Assembly: GCA_964614585.1 (NCBI GenBank)
Contig: CAZTLW010000040.1
Coordinates: forward strand, 1 to 17,057
Length of the DNA: 17,057 nt
Reading direction: 5' to 3'
Source of the DNA: JAHEFX01 sp964614585
GTDB lineage: Bacteria; Actinomycetota; Acidimicrobiia; Spongiisociales; JAENVV01
Below the pieces are notes generated by a model, which worked only from the letters and a program-made list of their open reading frames with translations, was not told the DNA's origin and did not search any database. The translations under genes were made by a program, and so were the position numbers. This document shows, piece by piece, positions 6,125-11,486 of the stretch (the first letter of the stretch is position 1; the number at the start of each line of letters is the position of its first letter).

Positions 6125-6658
6125 GTGGATCTCGTCGACCTCATCCATACCCATCGGCCGGCCGACCCCGCCGAAGCCGGCCACCTCGCCGCCATCCAGG
6201 GGTTGGTCGTCATGGCCTGTGCCGATGCACGCTGTCGCACCCACTACGACCCCGGGCACCTGACCGCCTCGGCCTTCGTCCTCTCTCCGGACCGGTCCCG
6301 CGTCCTCCTCATCCACCACGAGAAGCTCGGGATCTGGGTGCAACCGGGCGGACACCTCGAGCCGATCGATGAATCGATCGAAGCCGCCGCCCGACGGGAG
6401 GTCGCCGAGGAGGTGGGCCTAGCCGATCTCGAGTCGCTCGGTCTCATCGACGTCGATGTCCACGTCATTCCGGCCCGGGGGGACGAGCCGGAGCACGAGC
6501 ACCACGACCTACGGTTCGGGTTCGTGGCCTCGACCGAGGCGATCATGGTCGGTGACGGGGTGCGCGACGCACGGTGGGTCCCGATCGACGACCTCGACGG
6601 TCTGGCCGTCGACGACGGCGTTCGTCGCGCCGTGGCGAAGCTCCGTTCCGTGGGCTGA
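6125..6658 (+). CDS. Nudix (NUDIX) family hydrolase
   Basis: The 177-residue protein carries one Nudix box around residues 77-101 (GGHLEPIDES then REVAEEVGL), with REVAEEVG giving the Mg-binding glutamates. These enzymes hydrolyse a nucleoside diphosphate linked to another group; the exact substrate cannot be read from the sequence. The N-terminal ~45 residues include CADARCRTHYDPGHLTAS, and a histidine/glutamate stretch (EPEHEHHDLRFGF) follows the box. The open frame runs far upstream through rpoA in another phase, so the start must be chosen: GTG at 6125, directly after TACGAT, is best. The gene sits between two inverted copies of a dispersed repeat, and the right copy supplies its last three codons and stop. 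It probably arrived as an insertion into the rplQ-truA interval (inference). Confidence 0.85.
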   Translation: MDLVDLIHTHRPADPAEAGHLAAIQGLVVMACADARCRTHYDPGHLTASAFVLSPDRSRVLLIHHEKLGIWVQPGGHLEPIDESIEAAARREVAEEVGLADLESLGLIDVDVHVIPARGDEPEHEHHDLRFGFVASTEAIMVGDGVRDARWVPIDDLDGLAVDDGVRRAVAKLRSVG

Positions 6659-6695
6659 CAACCTCATTTGCGCAGGTGTGAACCCTGGGTTCGCC
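6646..6695. repeat. Dispersed repeat, inverted copy (right bracket of the Nudix gene)
   Basis: This ~50-bp segment is the reverse complement of the long unit at 6053-6101, with one indel and three base changes. It includes AACCCTGGGTT (6681-6691), and it contains the Nudix stop TGA (6656-6658). The coaA stop begins 2 nt past its end. The inverted pair brackets about 540 bp. Confidence 0.85.
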
Positions 6696-6696
6696 G

Positions 6697-7611
6697 CTAG
6701 ATGCGGCGGAGGCTCACGCCCTCGACCCGGTGGTCGGGGCCCTTGCGGAGGATCAGGTCGGCTCGCTCGCGCGTGGGGGCGATGTTCTGGGCCAGGTTGG
6801 GGCCGTTGATCGTGTCCCAGATCATCTCGGCCGTCGCCCGGGCCTCGTCGTCGGTGAGGTCGGCGTACTTGTGGAAGTAGGCGGTCGGGTCCCGGAACGC
6901 CGAGTCCCGCAGGGTCAGGAATCGGTCGATGTACCACCGGCGTACGTGGGCGGGTTCGGCATCGACGTACACGCCGAAGTCGATGAAGTCCGAGACCATG
7001 AGCTCGGGCCCCGGCTGGAGGACGTTGAGCCCCTCGATCACCACGATGTCGGCCTCCTCGACCACCCGGGTCTCCCCGGGCACGATGTCGTAGGCGTGGT
7101 GCGAGTAGATGGGTGCCTCCACCGCCGGCTCCCCCGACTTCAACTCCTCGAGGAAGCGGAGCAGCCCCCGGGTGTCGTAGGACTCGGGGAAACCCTTGCG
7201 GTCCATGAGCCCTCGGGAGGCCAACTCGTCGTTGGGACGGAGGAACCCGTCGGTGGGCACCAGCGCCACCCGCGGATGGTCCGGCCATCGCCGCAGCAGC
7301 TCGGTGAGGATGCGCGACGACGTGGACTTGCCGACCGCCACCGACCCAGCCACCGCCACCACGTAGGGCACCTTCTCGACCGGCTTGCCCAGGAACGTGT
7401 CGGTGACCCGGTAGAGGCCCTGGGAGGCCGACACGTAGAGGTTCAACAGTCGGGAGAGCGGTAGGTACACCTCCTCGACGTCGGCGATCGACAGCTGCTC
7501 GTTGATGCCCCGCAGCCCGTCGATGTCGTCGCCCGACAGGGTCATCGGCGTGGAGGCCCGCAGCCGTGACCACTCGGCGCGGGAGAACGACAGATAGCGG
7601 CGGGACGTCAC
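6697..7611 (-). CDS. coaA: Pantothenate kinase, type I
   Basis: CoaA phosphorylates pantothenate, the first and usually rate-limiting step of coenzyme A synthesis. The product, 304 residues from the GTG at 7611, has VEEVYLPLSRLLNLYV, the P-loop AGSVAVGKST (K95 and S96), VALVPTDGFL, RKGFPESYDTRGLLRFL, YSHHAYDIVPGE, IEGLNVLQ, and a basic end (LILRKGPDHRVEGVSLRRI), all type I PanK hallmarks. Mycobacterial CoaA is ~312 residues. An upstream GTG at 7650 would add 13 residues, but it overlaps a promoter-like TGGACA-16-TAGCCT and the family similarity begins only after 7611. It is the only reversed gene here, placed between rplQ and truA rather than next to glmM/glmS as in Streptomyces. Confidence 0.95.
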   Translation of the reverse strand: MTSRRYLSFSRAEWSRLRASTPMTLSGDDIDGLRGINEQLSIADVEEVYLPLSRLLNLYVSASQGLYRVTDTFLGKPVEKVPYVVAVAGSVAVGKSTSSRILTELLRRWPDHPRVALVPTDGFLRPNDELASRGLMDRKGFPESYDTRGLLRFLEELKSGEPAVEAPIYSHHAYDIVPGETRVVEEADIVVIEGLNVLQPGPELMVSDFIDFGVYVDAEPAHVRRWYIDRFLTLRDSAFRDPTAYFHKYADLTDDEARATAEMIWDTINGPNLAQNIAPTRERADLILRKGPDHRVEGVSLRRI

Positions 7612-7619
7612 GAGCGGGC

Positions 7620-7647
7620 AGGCTAGGCCCCGGACCTGCCCTGTCCA
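7620..7647 (-). promoter_or_regulatory. Promoter for coaA
   Basis: Reading the minus strand, TGGACA (7647-7642) and TAGCCT (7625-7620) are separated by 16 bp. The GTG at 7611 follows after 8 nt, so the transcript would be leaderless or nearly so. The region is shared with the divergent membrane-protein gene. Confidence 0.45.
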
Positions 7648-7664
7648 CACTCATGGGGCCCGGT

Positions 7665-7670
7665 TACCCT
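7665..7670 (+). promoter_or_regulatory. -10 element for the YIP1-type gene and truA
   Basis: TACCCT lies 8 nt before the ATG at 7679, with no ribosome-binding site between. The same hexamer stands before secY. It is divergent from the coaA promoter; only 67 bp separate the two start codons. Confidence 0.35.
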
Positions 7671-7678
7671 TGCCGGCC

Positions 7679-8218
7679 ATGCAGCGCATCGCTCGCAACG
7701 CCGCTCGAGCCCTCCGCCTCGACCGCAACCTCTACTCCTCGCTCCTCTTCGACTCGGCCGCCACCGCCGACGCCGTCCTCATCGTCGCCGTCATCGGCGC
7801 CGTGCCCGGCCTCCTCGGCCTCCTGCGGGGGTGGGTCTCCCCACTCGGGGCGACCGGCCTCGTCCTCTCCCAGGTCATCGGCTACCTGATCGGGTGGCTC
7901 GTCGCCGCCGGCATCCTCCACCTGCTCTCGACCCGGGTCTTCGGCGGGTTCGGACGCTTCCAGGCCGGGGTGGCCCTCGCCGGCTACGCCTACGTCCCCA
8001 TCGTCTTCGTCGCCGTGCTCGGGCCGATCCTCGCCAACCCCTTCGACGGGGTCTTCAGCCTCTTCGAGCTGCTGCTCCGACTGGCCGGGATGGTCTGGTT
8101 CGCGGCGGGCCTCGCCCGGGTCGCCGACGTCGCCTACGACGTGGCCCCGGATCGGCGTTACCTCGCGGCCGGCTTGGCCGTGCTCGGGTGGTGGGTCATC
8201 ACCACCATCCTCCTGTGA
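7679..8218 (+). CDS. YIP1-like integral membrane protein of unknown function
   Basis: The 179-residue protein has a short basic N-terminus (MQRIARNAARALRLDRNLY) and then about five hydrophobic segments: near residues 30-50, 60-80, 98-118, 122-148 and 160-178. The pattern of helices, the GYAYVPIVFVAVLGPIL motif, and the charged ...ADVAYDVAPDRR... loop before the last helix resemble bacterial YIP1-family proteins, whose function is generally unknown. I use the ATG at 7679; a TTG at 7670 is in frame but unlikely. The stop overlaps the truA start (GTGA), so they are probably translated together. No catalytic residues are evident. Confidence 0.75.
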   Translation: MQRIARNAARALRLDRNLYSSLLFDSAATADAVLIVAVIGAVPGLLGLLRGWVSPLGATGLVLSQVIGYLIGWLVAAGILHLLSTRVFGGFGRFQAGVALAGYAYVPIVFVAVLGPILANPFDGVFSLFELLLRLAGMVWFAAGLARVADVAYDVAPDRRYLAAGLAVLGWWVITTILL

Positions 8219-8982
8219 CCACGGTCCGTCTCGACCTCGCCTACGACGGCACCGACTTCCACGGCTGGGCCCGCCAGCCCGAGCTCCGCACCGTCCAGGG
8301 GGAGCTCGAGGCAGCCCTCGCCACCGTCCTCGGCCGTTCGGTCGACACCGTCGTGGCCGGCCGTACCGATGCCGGTGTCCACGCCCGCCACCAGGTCGTG
8401 TCGATCGAGTTCCCCGAATCGCCCGACCCCGACCGCCTCCAGCGGTCGCTTCGCCGACTCCTCCCCGCCGACGTTGCCCTTTGGCGGGTGGCCCCGGCCC
8501 CCGACGGCTTCAGCGCCCGGTTCGACGCCGTCTCGCGGGCCTACCGCTACCACCTCGACGTCGGCCCGGTCGCCGACCCCGCCCGTCGGCGCCACGCCTG
8601 GCACGTGCCCCACGCCCTCGACCTCGCCGCCATGGCCGAGGCAGCCGCCGCCCTTCGTGGGGAGCACGACTTCGCCTCCTTCTGTCGGCGGGCGGAGGGC
8701 CGCACGACGGTGCGAGAGGTGCTCGCCGCCGATTGGACGGCGGACGACGACCGACGGGTCCGTTTCGACGTGGTCGGGTCGGCGTTCTGCCACCAGCAGG
8801 TGCGGTCCATGGTCGCCTGGCTCGTGGAGGTCGGCCGGGGACGGGTGGCGGCCGCCGACACCGCCGCCGTGCTCGCGGCCCGGGATCGTGCCGCCGCCAG
8901 GGGGGCGGCGCCGGCGCACGGGCTGACCCTGTGGGAGGTCCGCCATCGCCCCGAGCTTGCCGAGCCCCCGGACCTGCCGTAA
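8215..8982 (+). CDS. truA: tRNA pseudouridine(38-40) synthase
   Basis: TruA converts uridines 38, 39 and 40 in the anticodon arm of many tRNAs to pseudouridine. The 255-residue product begins VTTVRLDLAYDGTDFHGWARQ and has the catalytic motif GRTDAGVHA with D52. It also has FSARFDAVSRAYRYHL, HDFASFCRR, and the closing FCHQQVRSMVAWLVEVGRG. The open frame continues upstream through the membrane-protein gene in another phase; GTG at 8215 is chosen because the family sequence begins there and it overlaps the preceding stop. rplM follows, as in other actinobacteria. The last ~25 bp of the gene hold the rplM promoter, and the TAA stop forms part of its -10. Confidence 0.96.
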   Translation: MTTVRLDLAYDGTDFHGWARQPELRTVQGELEAALATVLGRSVDTVVAGRTDAGVHARHQVVSIEFPESPDPDRLQRSLRRLLPADVALWRVAPAPDGFSARFDAVSRAYRYHLDVGPVADPARRRHAWHVPHALDLAAMAEAAAALRGEHDFASFCRRAEGRTTVREVLAADWTADDDRRVRFDVVGSAFCHQQVRSMVAWLVEVGRGRVAAADTAAVLAARDRAAARGAAPAHGLTLWEVRHRPELAEPPDLP

Positions 8983-8985
8983 CAT
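8957..8985 (+). promoter_or_regulatory. Promoter for rplM-rpsI-glmM, inside the end of truA
   Basis: TTGCCG (8957-8962) and TAACAT (8980-8985) are separated by 17 bp. The predicted start near 8992 sits just before a hairpin. The layout matches the rpmJ promoter: -10 overlapping the previous stop codon, then a GGCC stem at the mRNA 5' end. Confidence 0.5.
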
Positions 8986-8991
8986 TGCCGC

Positions 8992-9074
8992 TTGGCCTCA
9001 TGCGAGGCCGTTTCCCACGCCTGCACGACCCCCGGCCGACTCCCCCGTGCCCGCCGGGCCCACGAGGACACACC
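8992..9074 (+). promoter_or_regulatory. 5' leader of rplM with terminal hairpin
   Basis: GGCCTC (8994-8999) and GAGGCC (9004-9009) form a 6-bp stem with loop ATGC at the predicted mRNA 5' end. CCCGGC and GCCGGG further down (about 9031 and 9054) could form a second stem. The ribosome-binding site is GAGGA (9064-9068). L13 leaders are known in other bacteria, but I cannot assign this one to a family. Confidence 0.4.
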
Positions 9075-9536
9075 GTGAAGCTTCAGAAGACCCACACGCC
9101 CACCCCCGCCGACGTCGAGCGCCGTTGGTGGGTCGTGGACGCCGAGGGCCTGCCCCTCGGGCGCCTCGCCTCCGAGGTCGCCGCCATTCTCCGCGGCAAG
9201 CACAAGCCGACCTATGCCCCTCACCTCGACACCGGCGACCACGTCATCGTGGTCAACGCCGCCAAGGTGGCCGTCTCGTCGGACAAGAGCCGCACCAAGA
9301 TCTACTACCGCCACTCCGGGTTCCCGGGCGGGCTCAAGGCCGAGTCCTTCGAGGCGCTGCGCGAACGCCGGCCCGAGGTGATCGTCGAGCGGGCCGTCCG
9401 CGGCATGCTCCCCAAGAACCGCCTCGGCCGTCAGATGGGCCGCAAGTTGAAGGTCTACGCCGGCCCCGACCACCCCCATCAGGCCCAGAAGCCCGAGCCC
9501 CACGCCCTCGACCTCAAGAAGGTGGACAACCGATGA
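9075..9536 (+). CDS. rplM: 50S ribosomal protein L13
   Basis: L13 is an early-assembling large-subunit protein. The 153-residue protein starts VKLQKTHTPTPADVERRWWV. It has DAEGLPLGRLASEVAAILRGKHKPTYAPH, GDHVIVVNAAKVAVSSDK, YYRHSGFPGGLK and AVRGMLPKNRLGRQMGRKLKVYAGPDHPH, which cover the whole L13 fold. GTG at 9075 has GAGGA 6 nt upstream and the correct family N-terminus; the open frame extends much further up only because the DNA is GC-rich. Its stop overlaps the rpsI ATG (ATGA). rplM-rpsI is a conserved pair. Confidence 0.98.
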   Translation: MKLQKTHTPTPADVERRWWVVDAEGLPLGRLASEVAAILRGKHKPTYAPHLDTGDHVIVVNAAKVAVSSDKSRTKIYYRHSGFPGGLKAESFEALRERRPEVIVERAVRGMLPKNRLGRQMGRKLKVYAGPDHPHQAQKPEPHALDLKKVDNR

Positions 9537-9925
9537 CCATGCCACTCGTCCAGAGCACCGGCCGACGCAAGTCGTCCGTCGCCCGGGTCCGCCTCTACGA
9601 GGGCACCGGCCGGGTGTTGCTCAACGACCGACCCATCGAGGACTTCTTCCCGACCATGGCCCAGCGGATCCGCGTCCTGGAGCCGCTGCGGGTGGCCCAG
9701 ATCGAGGGTCGCTACGACGTCATCGCCACCGTCGAGGGTGGCGGCACGACCGGCCAGGCCGACGCCATGCGGCTCGGTATCGCCCGGGCGCTGATCGAGG
9801 TGGAGCCCGAGCTCCGACCCACCCTGAAGAAGGCGGGCCTCCTGACCCGTGACCCTCGGAAGGTCGAGCGCAAGAAGTACGGCCTGAAGAAGGCCCGTCG
9901 GGCGCCGCAGTACACCAAGCGCTGA
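9533..9925 (+). CDS. rpsI: 30S ribosomal protein S9
   Basis: S9 is a small-subunit head protein whose C-terminal tail reaches the P-site tRNA. The 130-residue product has VQSTGRRKSSVARVRLYEGTG, IEDFFPTMAQRIRVLEPL, GGGTTGQADAMRLGIARAL, and the basic end with LLTRDPRKVERKKYGLKKAR and a final QYTKR. The ATG at 9533 overlaps the rplM stop by 4 bases (ATGA); an in-frame ATG at 9539 could also serve. glmM begins 8 nt after its stop, so cell-wall precursor synthesis is probably transcribed with these ribosomal genes. Confidence 0.98.
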   Translation: MTMPLVQSTGRRKSSVARVRLYEGTGRVLLNDRPIEDFFPTMAQRIRVLEPLRVAQIEGRYDVIATVEGGGTTGQADAMRLGIARALIEVEPELRPTLKKAGLLTRDPRKVERKKYGLKKARRAPQYTKR

Positions 9926-9933
9926 GGGCCCCC

Positions 9934-11124
9934 ATGGGCGATCGGCTGTTCGGCACCGATGGTGTCCGCGGGGTTGCCAACCGCGACCTCACCGCCGACC
10001 TGGCGATGGCCCTCGGGCGGGCGGCGGCCGAGCCGCTGACCGTCGGGCCCGTCCTCGTCGGCCGTGACACCCGCCGGTCCGGGGCCATGCTGTCGGCCGC
10101 ATTCTCGGCGGGCGTCCACTCCGTCGGCATCGACACCGTGGACGTCGGCGTGCTCCCGTCCGGTGGCATAGCCCGGCTCGTCGCCGTGTCCGGCGCGGTG
10201 CTTGGTGCCGTCATCACCGCCTCCCACAACCCGGCTCCCGACAACGGCATCAAGCTGCTCGACGGTCGAGGTTTCAAGCTGTCGGACGCGGCCGAGGACG
10301 AGATCCAGGACCGCCTCGAGCGGGGGATGCCCTGGAAGGCACCCATCGGCCACGAGGTCGGCACCGCCTTCCCCGACGCCGATGCCGAGCACCGGTACCT
10401 CGACCTCCTCGCCGACGGCTTCCCGTACTCGCTCCGGGGCCTCTCGGTGACGCTCGACTGCGCCAACGGGGCNNNNNNNNNNNNNNNNNNNNNNNNNNNN
10501 NNNNNNNNNNNNNNNNNNNNNNNNNNNNNNNNNNNNNNNNNNNNNNNNNNNNNNNNNNNNNNNNNNNNNNNNGTCATCGCCCGCCACCTCCACGACCAGC
10601 ACCGGCTGCCGCACGACACGGTGGTGGCGACGGTCATGTCCAACCTCGGGTTCCGCAAGGCCATGAACGGTCTCGGGATCCGGGTCGCCGAGACCCGGGT
10701 CGGGGACCGCTACGTCCTCGCCGCGATGCGCGAGTTGGGAGCCACTGTGGGAGGCGAGCAGTCGGGCCATGTCATCTTCGCGGACCAGGCGCCGACCGGC
10801 GACGGGCTGCTCACCGCCCTGCGGCTCATGGAGGTCATCGCGGCCACCGGCAAGCCCCTCTCCGAACTGCGCGAGGTGATGACGACCTACCCGCAGGTGC
10901 TCCGCAACGTGCGGGTCGCCGACACGACCGCCCTCAATGACGCGATGGCGGTGTGGGACGAGGTCGCCCGTGTCGACGAGCAGTTGGGCAGCGACGGCCG
11001 GGTGCTCGTGCGGGCGTCGGGCACCGAGCCGGTGGTCCGAGTCATGGTCGAGGCGGCCGACGACGACACCGCCCACGTGCTCGTCGGTCGCATCTGCGAC
11101 GTGGTGCGCGCCGAACTGGGCTAG
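9934..11124 (+). CDS. glmM: Phosphoglucosamine mutase (interrupted by an assembly gap)
   Basis: GlmM converts glucosamine-6-phosphate to glucosamine-1-phosphate on the path to UDP-GlcNAc. Visible parts are the start MGDRLFGTDGVRGVANRDLT, the phosphoserine loop ITASHNPAPDNGIK with S97, LDCANGA before the gap, and TVVATVMSNLGFRKAM, VGDRYVLAAMRELGATVGGEQSGHV and the phosphate-binding RASGTEPVVRVMVEAADDD after it. A run of 100 N (10473-10572) removes the region expected to hold the Mg-binding DGDADR loop. By comparison with ~445-residue relatives about 78 residues should lie there, yet the N-run has room for only about 34, so the printed length is not reliable. The frame is preserved across the gap by chance. 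The gene is probably intact in the organism. Confidence 0.95.
   Translation: MGDRLFGTDGVRGVANRDLTADLAMALGRAAAEPLTVGPVLVGRDTRRSGAMLSAAFSAGVHSVGIDTVDVGVLPSGGIARLVAVSGAVLGAVITASHNPAPDNGIKLLDGRGFKLSDAAEDEIQDRLERGMPWKAPIGHEVGTAFPDADAEHRYLDLLADGFPYSLRGLSVTLDCANGXXXXXXXXXXXXXXXXXXXXXXXXXXXXXXXXXXVIARHLHDQHRLPHDTVVATVMSNLGFRKAMNGLGIRVAETRVGDRYVLAAMRELGATVGGEQSGHVIFADQAPTGDGLLTALRLMEVIAATGKPLSELREVMTTYPQVLRNVRVADTTALNDAMAVWDEVARVDEQLGSDGRVLVRASGTEPVVRVMVEAADDDTAHVLVGRICDVVRAELG
10473..10572. other. Assembly gap of 100 N inside glmM
   Basis: Exactly 100 unknown bases, a common placeholder length. Flanking coding sequence indicates a true gap of roughly 230 bp. Downstream coordinates may therefore be shifted in the real genome. 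Confidence 0.95.
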
Positions 11125-11130
11125 GTCCTC

Positions 11131-11214
11131 GCGAACCTTGGGCTGTAGGTGGTGCTGGACGCCCGCTCCGGCCCACGGAACGCTCCGCCCGCCCCCTGGC
11201 CAACCCTGGGTTGC
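11131..11214. repeat. Diverged copy of the dispersed repeat, with inverted partner
   Basis: GCGAACCTTGGG at 11131 and CCCACGGAACG ending at 11182 frame a 52-bp stretch with the same ends and spacing as the Nudix-bracketing unit (51 bp from GCGAAC to GGAACG), though the middle differs. At 11202-11214 the reverse-oriented core AACCCTGGGTTGC appears. This looks like an old, partly decayed member of the family. Assignment rests on short matches. Confidence 0.5.
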
Positions 11215-11222
11215 TGTGGGGG

Positions 11223-11250
11223 TTCGGTTCGGTGGGGGAGCCGGTACGCT
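11223..11250 (+). promoter_or_regulatory. Candidate promoter for glmS
   Basis: TTCGGT (11223-11228) and TACGCT (11245-11250) are separated by 16 bp. The same TTCGGT hexamer stands before secY. The predicted start is near 11257, leaving a leader of about 230 nt. Confidence 0.4.
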
Positions 11251-11486
11251 GCTCGACACAACCGAGGACCCACCCACCTTCGAGCGCCAGGCCCCGGATC
11301 ACCGGGGTGACGAGGCAGCGGGAGCATCGAATCATTCGGCGGATGCCCGCTCGGCCCACCCGAGGTCGTGACGATGGGGAGCAAAGCCCGGGAGCGATCC
11401 CGGAACAGAGGCCCCACCGGACCGGGAGCACGGACGGTTCCGTCCGTGGCGCCAGCCCGGGTCCTCCTGGACCAAGGAGACCACCC
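11251..11486 (+). promoter_or_regulatory. Structured leader of glmS (candidate cis-regulatory RNA)
   Basis: The stretch from glmM to glmS (362 bp) has no gene. Its second part folds by eye into successive stems: 11292-11307 (CCCCGG/CCGGGG); 11317-11351 (10 bp with a 2-nt bulge); a stem-internal-loop-stem with GGGG 11376-11379/CCCC 11412-11415, a purine-rich internal loop, and CCGGGA/TCCCGG closed by GCGA (11388-11403); and 11429-11448 (8 bp). An outer stem 11419-11426/11456-11464 encloses the last. GGTCC (11460-11464) can pair either with GGACC at 11419 or with GGACC at 11469, and CTCCT (11464-11468) can pair with AGGAG of the ribosome-binding site (11475-11479). That is the layout of a translational switch. 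I do not recognise an RNA family; it is not a glmS ribozyme. Confidence 0.45.

Noticed and set aside
6509..7654. Second minus-strand frame overlapping coaA
   Set aside because: The alternative phase encodes full CoaA motifs; this one is a frame-shadow extending through the repeat into the Nudix gene.
11376..11415. c-di-GMP (GEMM) or c-di-AMP riboswitch, because of GCAAAGC and GGAACAGAGG
   Set aside because: Only short matches; the other conserved segments of either class are missing.
11440..11470. glmS ribozyme, suggested by GCGCCAG before glmS
   Set aside because: The ribozyme core needs over 100 nt downstream of that motif; here the start codon follows within about 40 nt and no core elements are seen.
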